Source: Prunus persica (taxonomy: Eukaryota; Streptophyta; Magnoliopsida; Rosales; Rosaceae). Taken from it: a DNA stretch of 64,000 bases. The stretch covers positions 45,724,240 through 45,788,239 of the forward strand of contig NC_034009.1 in NCBI RefSeq assembly GCF_000346465.2. The letters run 5' to 3'. The position numbers were made by a program, and so were the translations under genes. Below the pieces are notes generated by a model that had not been told where the DNA came from, ran no database searches, and was given only the letters and a program-made list of their open reading frames with translations. Below are positions 38,931-53,900 of the stretch, in pieces (position 1 is the stretch's first letter; each line of letters begins with the position of its first letter).

Positions 38931-41900
38931 TCAATCTTGCAACACACATTTTTCTATGTTTGGCAACCCAATATTGGCTTGTTTCTTGGAGACACCTAAC
39001 TTCATCCCAACAGTAACCAAGGTCTCTAGTGATCTGGCACTATTTGCTAGGAGGTCCTCATCTATCTCAATAGCATCCTGCATAACAACCCACACAATAA
39101 GCCAACAGTTAAACTCAGAAATACCCTATGCATGCCACCATAAATCTGAAAGTGCAAACTTTTGACGACATTTACCAAGTAAAGTTTAGATTAAGAAAGC
39201 TTCTATTGCTCCCTTAAAAATAGCCACCTCACCTACCATGAAAATTTAAAAATGGCAAAGGTCCCCTTATAGTTGCCGGTTTTATTTTGCCACCTTGGTC
39301 CCCCGTAGTTTCAATTTTGTCAATTTTATCCATGTAGTTTTAAATTCCTCACAATTCAAGGACATGTTACAAATTTGTCAAATTCCTTACAATTCCATCA
39401 AAATACCCCTCAACATCAGTGACACATAGAATTGGAAGGAAATATGAACGTGGCCTAGAATTGCGAGGGATATCAAACTATAAGGACCAAAAGTCACTTT
39501 TTGTCTTTAAAAATCTTTAAAGTTCTCACAGGTCCTCACATAGTCCCAAAACAATAATCTCACCATCTGTTTTTGTGGCCCCATGTCCCACTTAACATCA
39601 CAACTCATAAAACTAAACAACCTAAACCTAACTGAAAGTGCACAAACCGAACTGTGTCAAAAACAAAAGCTAGACGTGTCAATTCTCAGAACATAGGAGA
39701 CTTGTTTCCTTACAAGATATAACAAAAAGAGGCCAAAAAGCGAAAAGAATAGTAATGTGACGACGTTTATTCAACCCCTATTCATTCAAACACCAACCTT
39801 TTCAAAGACGCAGATTACAGTGCTTCCACCAAATGAGAAATAGCCAAACTGTAATAAATGAACACAATGTCAAGACAGTATACATCAACCCATTATCTGC
39901 CTGTAAATAAATAAAATATAAAACCAAAGAAAACTCATCAAATAAAGAATATTAACCTCTTCTCCTTTCTTAACATGGTCACCCTCCTTCTTGGAAAAGG
40001 TAATGCTGCCAACCATAGTTGCACCAATGGCAACAAAAGCCACCTGCAGAGAAAAAGATGATCAAAAGAATTAGGCTACCACTATCGGCACTCCAATATG
40101 TAAGTACAGAAAAGTTATAAAACATTCACTTTGAGGTGCAAGAAATAAAAGAGGAGTGCTAATAGTATTATGTCACTAATACCCAAGAATGATACATCTC
40201 TTCTTAATTAGAAAAGAAAAACGTACCGACTCTATCCAACAGAATGATGGCTCTATTCTAACAGGAAATAAATATGAGAGCTCAACCCAGTTTACTATTG
40301 AAATTTGCCATTCAAGTAAAGGGTGTGAATGCTTTTACTTTTCTTGCATTATAATAGCATAGCAACTGCAGGTATTTTCTGTAGCAGATTTACCCAAGAC
40401 AGATATTTCAGTCAAAGGCTAGGTTGAGAATGTCAACGTCAGTGGAAATTATGGTAGTGAGATTTTATGAAAAATATTGGTATTGGTGGAAAAAGACGAC
40501 AGAAATTTGCTTAACAACATGAAAATTTTGAATGAAATTTTACAAAATGCTAAACCAATCAATAATCCATCATCTAACCATGTGAACTTCGTAAAAATGG
40601 TATTCTAATGATAAATATATAAGGTGATAAGCACATGACATTGAAAGTTAATTATAAATGTGCAAAAACATTTTTGGTTCATTGAATTTTATCTTTGAGA
40701 ACATGTACATACTAATTTAAATTTAACTGGCCTTCCTTAAATAACATTAGTATACATTTACCATAATGAGCTTTGACACCAACTACAAGCATACAACCTT
40801 AATTACAACAGGGAACACCTGTAAATCTAAATCAAATTAATTGAGTTTGTAATTTACAGCCCATACTTCAATTTGGTTAGAAGCTGACACTTTAATTTCG
40901 GTTAAAATTTTGATTGAGTAGCTCAAATTTCATGAAGGGCAACACTTTGAGGGACCACTTTTTTATTAAGCCATACATACAGCCCAAACCCAAGCCACAA
41001 TTTATAAGCACAGTTTTTACTGAGAGTAGTTTGAAATTCTCTCTTTGGATCTATATGTCTACAAATGCAGACTCCTGCTGGTTCACATGAAAGTGGGTGC
41101 CTTTGCAGCCTCTCTTTCTTGTTTCCTATTTTGGTAAACAACTACTTTTTTATCACATGGGGTGCATAGCACACACCCCAAGCAGGCAGACCACAGCCTA
41201 CATAATTAAGCAGCTGGAATATTTTCACAGATAAAATATATTCCACCAAATTTAGGTGGAAACATCGGAATTTTCGGATTTCCACCCAAACTCTTCTTGG
41301 GCAACAGAATGCAATGAACCAACTTTCATCCTGTATTTGTGTCAGCACTGCCAAACCACCAAAGCATAAACTGATTTTTTGAAGTTTCAGTCAGTTTTTT
41401 CATCTCAATGTAATGCACCAGTTTAACTAGTTTCTAATAAGAAAAATGGAGTGAGCATGTATCACTACTAATATCCAAGAAATGGGGTTAACTTTTGCCT
41501 TTTTGTAAATAGAAATGATATTGACATTTTGAAAAAAATAAATGATTGCACTAACAAACCTTTCCAAATTCTGCAGTTGATAGAATTGATACTACTCGCT
41601 TATTCTCCGTGAAAACATTACAATACTTGCTATTCACAGCTATGGGGTTAACCTGAAGAAAGAAAAAGGAAAAAGATCAAGAAAAAGAACAAAGGAAATC
41701 TGTAGAGAAGCCAGAAAATAGATGATTAGCCAAAAATAAAGGAATTCCAACATGTCACATCTATAATCACATACCGTATATAAGCATCCAGGTATATGCA
41801 CAAACTGTTGAATAGTTCCAGAAACAGGAAAATGGAAACGATGATAATCCTGAAACCATAGTAGATGATTAATATCAAAATACAAATCAGAGTATGTATG

Positions 41901-44900
41901 GTTCAACTTCATGGTACAAGTTAATAAAAGTACATATTGCAATAAATACCTGTGGTGCCAAACGAAATATTACCAATGTTCCATTGATGAAAGCATTGGA
42001 ACATTGATCTTTCCCCAAAAGCCCTTGAATTGAAAATTTTCGACCCTAGAAATACAAACAAAAACCAAGAAAATAAAATCAGAACAAAAAACAAAACAAC
42101 AATAAAAACACGAACAAGATTAAAAACCATATGTGGATTACAGACATCCAATCCAAATATAAAAGAAAAATGACCCAACTGATCTATTAATTTAATACAA
42201 TTTGAACCTTCATCCTTTTAACTATTTGTTCTTTGCAATGTCGTACAAAACAGAATAACTAAAATTGGGTACACGGGTGTGATGATAAACTGCCAGTTCA
42301 GGAATGGGAGACATGTCCCGCTTGAAGCTTGCAAGACAATATGCCCCTCACTAACCAGAAGGCGCCACGTCATTAGCTCAGGATGGAACTACCATGCAGA
42401 GCAGACCTAACCGGATGGGGTGTGCAACAGGTGAATGAGTCACAGAACTACCACATCAGTACAGTTCTAGTAAACAGCTCGGCAGTAGCATTTCAGCACT
42501 TAAGAATACATCATATCTAATATCAGTTCAACTAAACTGGTGCTTTCATTGATTGAGTTGAATACTTGGGTTCTTTAGCCAACTGAACGCTTGAAAGGAA
42601 AACTTCTCCAAAAACTTAAATACTCAAACACTCAGCTCCATGGTACAAAACACAAGGACCAATTCGAACAACCAGACTGAACAAAATCAGGACCCTGTGT
42701 CGGCGTGATTTTCTTGTATAGTTGACATTTAGAATTAATTAGGTTGATTATATGTAACTAGTTAGGCTAACTGGGAAAATTTAGCATAATCTGCTTATTC
42801 CCTTTGGGGACATAGAGCTTCTATCCAACTGACACTTGACCAATAACTGGTTAAACAAAGAGCTTCTCTTCAACATCAAGATGACAGAATGTTGCTCAGC
42901 TCCAGTGAGATGTGGTATTGATACTGAACACTGGGGGTAAAAAATGTGAAACTTCCCATAAAATTGAAACCATTGTTTGGGTAACAGAGTTTCCCAAGAT
43001 GAACAGTGAGGGTACAGTCCCCAATAATCTGAGACGTGGGGTAGAAACCTTGGGGACAAGGGCAATGATTGTAGAATTAAGCACTTTGAGAGCCTGCTTG
43101 AACAGATCAATAACATTGATCGCATCATCTTCAAGAATATGCCAGACTTTTTGGAAGAATAATCCAACAAAACCATCTGGTCCAGGCCTTACTAGGATTC
43201 GGGTCAAAACCATACCACCCTGATCTCCTTAGCTGTCATATTATAGGGAGCTAGCTTTCTCCTCAGAGATGGGAGTCTGGATTATGCTTCTAAGGCAGGA
43301 AAGGCTAGAGGCAAGCAAAGTCCTGAAGCAGGAGACAACAGTGATGTCATTCTTACCCATTTCCACAGTACCATCCCATCTCTTTGATTTCTACTAGCTT
43401 GTTTCTATTCCCATCTTAGCCATAGACTTACATATATATATATATATATATATATATTACTGTCTTAGGAGGCCTTATTTTTTTAGACTCTGTTTAATGG
43501 ATACCTTTAAATCATGATTCTATTTAGTTTACACTATTATTCAATTTTCATAAAAATTCTAAAATTCCTTTCTCACTGTCAGGAAATATGATTTCTTCCT
43601 ATCAACCCTTACATTCCAAGGTGGTTAAGATTGAGTGCATACTTCTCTACCAGTCAGAAAATTTCCAGGTCTAAGAGGTAAATTCGACCAGCCAAGTCAC
43701 TGTTTTAGAAGAATTCAAAGTGCTAACAGCATGAGTACAGGAACAGGCATTCTTCTAAATAAATTGGAGGTGAAGTGGCAGAACAGAGGATAAAGGATTA
43801 ATATACTATGGGTTTATTGCATTGATACATTTATACACAAGCACCTTCTAAACTTTTGTCTATGAGAAGGTAGTCATGAAGGGTCCAGCGGAATAAGTGT
43901 TATTTCAATGCATAACAATTAAGAGCCCAGAGTGATTAGGTATTCTCTTCAAGAAAACGTCATATTTATCATTTAACTTTCATCTTTCTTAATTCAAATT
44001 AGTCAAATATGCTGCAATTCTGTTCTCTGAACTAAGAAGAGACAAGCACGAAAAAATCTTTAGAAACTTGTGAATTCTTCTACAAGAACTCAAGTGCAAA
44101 CAGTAAAATTACCTTAATCCAAAATCTCAGACTTTCATCAACAGATTTGAATGCCATAAGACGGCTATCTGCAGCAGATATGGCAACATCATCACGTTCC
44201 ATGTAGGCAATGGGTCTTGCTCCAGGCTTTAACTCTCTCACAAAAAATTCATTAAACGTCTACATCCAAAAATTTAGAAATTAGAAATGTTTATCATCTT
44301 CATAATGTAAAAGACATTGTTACATGTCAAAAATTCCAGCAAAAGCAAGAAATCAATAGTAAAATAAGCTTGTCCTAGGCATAAAATAGTCAGCTAAAAG
44401 AATGTACGAAACTTGAAAACATGGTTAATAAATTAAATCATAAGATGAAATATCAAGAAATGTATTTTGTACAATTTTTTCCCTTTGTTTTTTTGTATGA
44501 ATAACAAACAAGGATTTTATTGATGAAAAAGGAAAAATGATACAAGGAGGAAAAACAGGATGCCCATTTTAATCCTATTAATACACTCAAGCTTAAAGAC
44601 AACTACATTTAAATCAAAGCTCCGCCCAATTTAGAAAAATTACACGAAAAGGAATGCTTCTGAAATGTTTTGACAAGCATCTGCAGAATTTTACCCTTAG
44701 GCTATAAATTTAAAAGCTTGAACATCCCCTCAAAACAGTGGTTCAAACATATTAAATCAAAGTTATGGAAGCATTGATAAGCCACACAAGCAGAAATGTT
44801 TTCAATATGTAGATAAAATAAAACAAGATGAAATTCATCGACTTCAAATGTACAGCCTACCTTAAAATGTTCCAAAGGGTGCTTGACTTCAGCCAAATTG

Positions 44901-47900
44901 ATTTGATCCTACAACAACCAAGTTAAACTTAATCAAATGGATGTAATTTCAGCTTAGCATAAATGTACACTACATTATTCAAACTCGAGCATTACAATAA
45001 AAACAGTTCAAAACAGTGAATAAAGTTTACATACACATAAGAATGTACTTTTTGATAAGAAACACACTTTCATTAAAAAGACAAGAAGAAAGAAAGAGGA
45101 AGACCAAAGAAAGTGGACAAGATGGCCACTACAAAGAAAGAAAAAATAAAAAAGCATACATACAAATGCTCACTAAGGCTAACACAGTACAACACCTAAC
45201 ACACAACAGCTTCCCAGCATAACCAAATGTGAGTGAAAGATAAACCCTAAATTCTGTAGAAACAGGAGCCCGAAGTACGGACAAAAAACGAACTTTATTC
45301 GATAACTGCTCTGTCCCATTGTCAACAAAGTCTTCAAAATCCTTTTATTTCCCTCCAGCCAAACTCCCCAGATCACAGCATACCCATGCAACGCAACATA
45401 ACTTTGGCCTTCTCCCCTTGCCAGAAAATTTATGCTTCTCACAAAGAAAAGAAAAACAGTCCCTCGAAATTACTTCCATCTCCCCAAACATCCTCAACTG
45501 AAGTCAAAAAAACCCACAGGACAATGTAAGAAAACATGATCCAGAGATTTATGTTCCCTGAAGGGTCAGGTAATTACATATCTGTTGTCCAGGGAACATA
45601 AGATATGGAGCACACTCCCCCATCTTATAAAATAGAAAGCTTAGTTTTGGGCTTCCAAAGATGAAAATGTTGTAGGCACTGCATCACACACAAACATCCC
45701 AGCCTTTTCCAAGTATTTATTGTAGGATAAATGTATCAGCGTATCAATTTCAATGTGTATGTTCACCCTCAATAACAACATATCCCTGCTTTTGTCTGTA
45801 TACATGGCCACTCTTCATAACACACCATCAAACCATCTGTACACTTTTAAATTTCATTTCTGGCAACAATTATGTGAATCATGACACTGCATCATTACAA
45901 GAAAGTTCAGAACAGCATAATCATAATGTTATTCTAAGGAAAGAGTCCTGCCTTAAAAAACTCGACAAATTTTGGTATATCTTTAGCAGATTCCACTGAG
46001 TTCATTTTCTTCCCCTGCTTTTCAGAGAGGCTCTGCAAGATATCCTTTGCCCCTGTGTTGAAATAGTGAACCACGGTAAAGAAAACAAGATTATGCAACG
46101 ATCATAAACAAAGAACTCAAAAAAACTAAAACCTGCTACTAGTTAGCAAACGAACTGCAGAAATTATTAAATATTATTATTATTATTCTTCTTGTTATTT
46201 TGGATAGGCAATTGACAGTCAGTTCAAAACAAAGGCATCTCCTCTTGAAGTAAATTTAGTGTTGGTAGATTTACTATTAGCGTTAAGAGCCTAACAAGTT
46301 ACAACCAACCTGTCCACATGGACAAAGACCCTGAGCAAACTGAAACTAAAGTTGTTAATATTGGATTGCTGAACTTATATTAAACGCATCTACAAAACAA
46401 ACTTATTGGAGGATGAGGAAGGCAATATTACTGACAGAGAAGATGGAAGGTGACTGAGATCAATGGTTGTCTTAGTAGGTTGTTAGTGTAAGCTACATGG
46501 CTTAACATGTGTTGATGGTTTTCTGGTGGAAAGGAAGCCTACACAGGTTTCCCATTTACTGCTTTTCACTTTGGAGGAAGAGGAGAGATTGCTTGCTTTT
46601 CATTGATTCTGAAAAAGGAAGACCTATGCTTGCTCATCACAAATTTATCTTCTCGATGAAAAAGTTATGCTAAGAGCATAGACCGCTGCCCATTCACTTC
46701 TAAAATGTGTTTATTACACTACCACAAGTGTTAGGTTAGGAGTAACGGGTGCTTGGCCTATAGATTCCTACCTTTTGTGGATGGAGGTTTTTCTGGGGTT
46801 TGGTAAGGTAGTCCATTCTTTGGAAATGTGCAGTCTTGGTGATAATTTAAATTGACTGGATGAAAAAGAAAAACAGAACACTTGAGGAACATATTCCTGG
46901 CATCTTTACAAGGTTCATAATCTAAGCATTTTAAGGGCACCCAGAGAGGAAGTGGAATCTCTATGGGAGAGGAAATATTTTTGGCATCTTGACAGGGCTG
47001 ATAGTATAAGTGTTTTAAGGGCACCATTTAGTCTAATTCATCTTGATTAGACACGAGGTAAAAACTAACTTTAATGTTTTTCTGTAATTTTTCCTGTTCA
47101 TGTATTAAGCTTTGAACACCTCATCCGTCTTTTCTCATATCTTTTCCTTTACGTTTTGTAAAATTAATGTTCTACAAAAATAATAACACAGAACTGAAAA
47201 TGAAAGGAAGGTATAGAAGGGCATCAGCATGATATTTTTTATGGGCGATCTAATTCTGATAGATAATATCGAAAAATAAGAAACAACATTGCATCAACAA
47301 TTTATTGAGTAATACAAGATAGCAATTGAAAGAAAGAGGAAGGTGCTTATAATATAATCTCTGCAACTTCTTTAGATAAACATCTATTCATAAATGCAAC
47401 TTAATACCTGTATCCAGGAGGCCAAGCCCTAGTTTTGACTGATAAATGGCTCTCATTGACAACACAATCTTTTCATCTATTAGTTCTTCCACAAGTCTCT
47501 TTGTCCTCCGATCAAATACCTGAATCGATAAACTGTTAATGGAAAAATAAAGTAGACCAGAATTATAGCTTGGAAACAAAGAAGATTGAACCACATCTGC
47601 TTCAATGAGATGCTCAGGGAGAAAAAAGAAAAAAATTAATAGGTTACATAGATACTATGATGCATACCAGTTAAGCTCGCCAGTACTATGATCAATTTGT
47701 TATTATATCATGAAAAACCCATATAGGGAAATTAAAAGCCTTGTATAGCTACATATAATATTCTGGGCCTCTCCACCCATAGCCAATTGGTTTTGGGTTG
47801 GACTTTCAAACAGGCTAAGTTGCCAACACAGGAAGTGATCCATATAACTTAGACTTCATAAATGATATCAAGGACATCTAACATGTCCGCATAACACCTT

Positions 47901-50900
47901 ACCACTACAGGTCCCATTCTTGTGGTACATTATGATCTCACTAAAACATTTCATTATAATGCAAACAAGACTCAAGTACATTACACTCATGCAAATTATA
48001 AGTTTTTAAATATCTGCGTATCTTGTAACTTGTACATCATTTTAAACTTTCAATTCATCATTATGACTTAAAACATTGTTTACAAACATACAGCATCAGG
48101 GGCAGAGCATAAACTACATGAAAGAGAAAATGGGAACAGTATTCCAGCTAAAACACTTCATGCCTATTACAGAAAGGGTCCCATTTCAAATGAGAAAAAC
48201 CCATAATTTTTTTTTCTGCCACTAATCTTAGCTGATTTAAAAAGAAAAAGCTAAACCAAGAAAGTATACCACAATATGGTTAGCACTCGATCCAGAATTT
48301 AAACCAACGTCATAAGATGAAACATGGGCCCATTCACTGAGTTTAAACATCCACCTACATATAAAATTTGATGTTACTATTCCAATCATCCATAGATTGA
48401 GAGTAATAACCACTGAACTGAAATGAACCACAACAACAAGAAGCCTGATGATATAACACAATTCTTACCCATAAGAAGCCTGTTTATCAGTCAAAAATCC
48501 TCCAGTCATGACCTGTTTTCCAGTTCCTTCATCGAAACATAGGGTCAAATGTATCATGTAGTTCAGCTTATCAGAAACTTCAAGAGTCTCACCACAAACA
48601 GGACAGCAATTCATTAGTGGTTCCCTGAAAAACAAAATAGTTCTGCTCATTTTTCCAAGAATGGGACCTAAAGGAAAATACATTCTACATTCAAACGTGT
48701 TGCAATTATATCAAACTGAAAATCATGGCACAATCCAAAGAAATAAAATGAAAAATCCAAGCTCAGGTCTGTCATTAGAAAAAACAGTCGTGAAATGGTA
48801 TGAACCTGAATTGTGAGAACTATAACACTTCTTCCAATGTATATACCGGTGGGTTGAACTAATTTAATATAAATTTTCAGTAAATTTTCTCACTGGCCTA
48901 ATAAGAATGTGCTGGTCAATGGTCTCAAGTTGTACTACATGAGAAACATTTTGTAACAAAATCAAATAAAACATTTTGCAAATATCTATAAATACGATCT
49001 ATAACACAAAATGAACATATCTATAAAAAAAAAAAACAATAAATTCACATTTCTTACATAATAAGAATTTGCAACTGTATAGGCATCTTTCTTCTTTTTT
49101 TTTTTCTTTTTTTGGGGGGGGGGTGTCTGATTATAGACATGGAGATCAAAATAGCAATATATACAGTGGTAAGTTCAAACTTTTTGGTCTAATATCTACA
49201 TGTATCATTACTTTTCTTGTTGAATGGCAAGAAGGGCAGCCAACTCATCCATGCTAACAACACCATCCCCGTTCTTGTCAGCAGCTTTAAACATCTCCTC
49301 TTTCTATTAAGGAAGGAAGATATATTTCTGAGACAATGGAACCAAAAGGAAAACACAAAACACAAAACAGAAACACGCCAACAAAAAAAATATATCACAA
49401 CGGACTTCTGAAATTGGAGGAAGCCAACTCTATGGATTCCAATCCACAAACCCATGCCAAATGTAATGTGGGTTTTGTAATTAATTGCTTATTTTGTGCG
49501 TATTGAGAATTTGAGATCAAATTTTTAACACACCAACAGCCGCTTAGACTATAGGAGTTAGGCTCAGATGAGCCAAGACCTGTGAGAAAAAAATTGAAAA
49601 CGTGTATTAAGTGTGGTTATACTGGGTTGACGATGAACACATGTGAATTAAAATAGGTTCATTAAGTTCAAACCTTGTTGGCTGCCACTTGATTCCCGAA
49701 AGCATTAATTAAGTCAGAAAATTCAGAGAAGGAAAGCTTTCCGTCTTCATTATAATCCTGTGTATATTACAAAGCCTCAGAATTGGGACATACCACTATA
49801 GATAAGAATTGGGACAACATTGAAGAACATTTCTTTCCATATATAAAGGACATACCACTATAGATAAGATGCGCCTTGCAAAACTCTTTTCTGTTTCAAT
49901 TGGATCCTGTCAATTTTTCCAATGAAGTGTTATTAATCCTAAATATAGACTTTGTTACCGAAGAAAATGAGGTTTATACATGGCATACCTCAACAGAGCA
50001 TGAAACAGAAATTTTTCCGACAATTTTGTCTGATGTCGATGGATCTAACAGGTCCAATATCTCAGAATTGGAGTTGGAATCTGAATCCTGCAACAGCAAC
50101 AATTTATCCTCAGAAGAGAGAGTGATAACAAGAATCAGTAAGAAGATGAACAAAAAAATCTGAAAACATAAGAATCAGTCAGTTAGCCAACTAATTCCAT
50201 ATTCAAAATGCGCTTAATCATAAATATTGAATGCTGCCAGCAGAAGGGAAAAAAAAACGCTGCAGAGTAAAACAAACTCAGAACTTGTAAACAAAAGAAA
50301 TTTGGAAAAGGGTTCATACTCAATTTAGTGTTTCTCAGAAGTTCACCATGCAATTTCAGCATCCCCTTTTTGATCATTTTTACGGTATTTACCTCACTGC
50401 ATAAACTTTTTCTCTTGGCATGCTTGGAATGTAAAAATAAAAAAATCCCAAGATACTAGGAGATAGAATATTGGCCCCACGGGCCATGATTCATATCAAT
50501 GGAAAATTGTAGTTAGAACAATTAAATTCTAGACATTTCCAAGGAAAGGCATATATGTTGATAAGGAAAGCAAAATGAAAATATTATATGGCAGTGATGC
50601 AAAATCAAGGTGGCACTCAAACACAGCAGAAACCCCAAACTACAATACATAGAAGAGGCCTGATAGGCACTCAAACATCTAACCAAACCACAGCAGAATA
50701 ATATCTTGGCACCTACATTATAACAGCCACAACCATTTACCCAGCACAGCTCTATCCTTTTTTTTTTTTATGAGAGCTCTATCCTCTTATTGAGTTACCA
50801 ATGGCTTCCAATGACCTTAATTTGGCACTCACTCACCACCCCCACCCCAGATTACAAGTCAACTATCTTGTTCACAATTCCAAGTACATTTTTTATTTGA

Positions 50901-53900
50901 TGCGAAAAATTTGGCTTCCAAAATTATTATTTACACATGAATTCACTGAAACTTTGACAACTTTTATGATTCTTTCGCAAATTATGTCTCTTTTTTATTC
51001 TCAAAAGGTAAGTAATAAGATAAAAGTGATTCCTCTCATTGAGCTACCGATGGCTACCCCTCCCTTCAATATTGGTCTCTGAACAATATCCCAAATAATT
51101 GGGTGATCCTATCTTCCTTCATCACATCCTTCCCGCACAAAATCCCGTATCAACTTCTTAGTCCTCCTTGCAACCCTATTAGGCAATCTGAAAGATTGGA
51201 AGGACACTACTCAGCAATATGCCCCCAAGGGAAGGCCAAAGTAATTCAAAGGGCAATTCTCTCCCTCACTTGCCACTCCTTGTTCAACAGACTCCCAAAG
51301 CCTATAATCCATCAGAAGTAGAAGAGAAAAGAACATTAATTAGCTTTCCAATTAGAACAATGTCAGATAAAGATATGTTCCTTAAATCAGGATATACAGA
51401 AACCCGAAGTGCTGCCCAAAACTTGACCATCTCCCACACCTCCTCCACTTGCATCCCCTAACATCTTCAAAGATCCACCGATTCCAAAATAGTCAGATAA
51501 TAGCCATCACCACCATACACCCCATATTTATTTAGCCTTTTTTCCACCGCCCAAAAGCCTATAACCCACATTGACAACAACTAGTACACTCTTGGCCATT
51601 AATCTTCCGCTCTTAGACTAACACAAAAGATTGACAATCTGAACCAAATTGACGATTTCCCTGCCTCACTAGTCAAGAAAAAAATAGTATCATCCTCACT
51701 TGTAGTTTTCATCATTATTCATACTATTTCCCATTAACCAGACACTGAAATTTGAAAAGAAAGTATGTTTAATTTTCCAATGCAAATTGAAGCAGTTCCT
51801 AAGCCTTTGGGCAAGCAATTAGTATATGGTGTATAGATTTAAATGAACTGTTGCAAAGGTGACAAGATGCATTCTCCCAGGAATGAATATGGAGTCTGTA
51901 CACATTTGTACCAAGCTTCTTCTGAGTTACAAAAATACACAAGTTTCCAAAATCAACTCCATTGATTTTAAATACCGCAAAGCGTAATTGTTGTAACACA
52001 CAAACATTAATAAATAAATAAAAAGGAAAGAAAAACAGTGCATCATTACTGGAGCTTGTGGAAAAGTGCAATTAGAGAGAGTACCATGTAGTGGCACAAT
52101 TTAAGAAGTTAAACATGTCAACAAGAGAGAGAGAGAGAGAGAATTCAACAAAGAAGGTTGCTCACCCTGGTTAGAAATTCAAGCAGATCAATTTCACAAT
52201 ATCCTATCAGATTGTTTCTGGACATTTTATTCGTCTGCATTGTATGATAAATTGAATAAGTGAAAATATAAAAATTATACCTGAAGAACACTTATACGTT
52301 TTCAATTTGAATATACAACAGAACCGGGAAAGAAAACTTTGACATAGAGAAATCTCTTAAATAAAGAGCATACAAGACTGTCAGATACAATAAAATTAGT
52401 GTATACAAAAGGAAAAGGCCTTAAATTTGAGATACATACAAAAAAAAAAAAAAAATTGAAAAAAGGGGTATGACTACATCTGAAGCAAAACATGAATTTA
52501 TACTTATAAAAGGAAATAGAAGATAAAAAGGCCATTACATTCTGCAGGAAATAATTCATGGAACACCAGATATAAACACGATTACCATATGGTCATCACT
52601 AAATTCATGTATCTTTGTATCCATTCAGTTATTCATGTATATGTATAAACTTACGATTCATTGCCAGCATTAATTTTGAATGCTTCATAAAAAAAAATCT
52701 ACAGTTGTAGCTTTTGATTATATATATAAACATTCTGTAAGTGACTGCCACTAATACTATAATTCAAATATATATATATATATATATATGGAAGAAAACA
52801 AATCTAAGAGAAGTGAAAATGAAGCATGTATCTATTTAACTCTGAGATACAGAATATAATGGTAGAGACATGCAACGGGTACTGAAGTGTATGCTGCGTA
52901 TCCAGTTTACAGTTTCAGAAATCTGGAAAGTTTTCCTAAATTATGGGACTATTTGGTACATTGCCCGTGTGTATTTGGGAAGTTCCTAGAACATGATTAG
53001 CATATTTCTCCAACGTGTCAATGTGTGATACTGCACTTTGCATACTAGCAGCTTTCTACATAAGAAACTTTGAATTTCCATTTCCTATATCTCATACAAT
53101 ACAAAAAATCCATACGAATCTATAAGAAAAAAAGCATTCCAAATTCTATAAATCTATGCCATGCCAGTCACCACAGCCATCCCTAAATAAGGAGACCTAA
53201 ATATCCGTCCTTGTCACATGGAAGAACATACCTCTTTCAGGACACTACTAAATGGGAAGAATGTAAGTAAACTGAAAGCAAAGCATACCTCATAAATGGA
53301 TATCCTTGCAACATGAGGCCCATTTTTTTCCAAAAGAAGCTTCTTCTCCTGAAAGTCGAAGGGAAAAGTTTCAAAGGGTTATGTTCAGCTCAGTTGCTTG
53401 CTCGTACTAAGAAGCAAATGAGAGAGAGAGAGAGAGAGAGTTGAGTTTTTCCACAATTTCAAAGACGGTAATGAAGGTTCCAGTACTTTATCACATTACC
53501 AAAGTGATCCAAAAAGCATACCTAATACTAACAAGTGTGTCAGCCCTAGCATAAAAGAAAAGCACTCAGCAAATTAATCTCAACTTCCCCTCAGCATCTC
53601 TGATGTGTGTATGACAGATTATGTATATTTTGTACATCACAGAGATACGGAGATCTAAAAACCAAAAAGAGAAAATACAGGAAGATATACTGAGGTCTTT
53701 CACAGATGGCACTAAGTGAGATATATTAAGGTTTTGAAAAAAGGCCAAGCACTCATATGTTGCCATAATAAGATACAATATAGGGTTTCGGGTACTTACA
53801 GAGTTCCAAACAGGCTTGTCAGTTCTGCAACACCAGTAAAAACAAATTAATACAAATAAGCTGGTGTGTTCTGTGAAAAAAAAATACAAAAATGCAATAT

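Noticed and set aside
46740..47040. Repeat-like words (taagtgttttaagggcacc) in a PSD intron
   Set aside because: Only two short imperfect copies; no element structure found.
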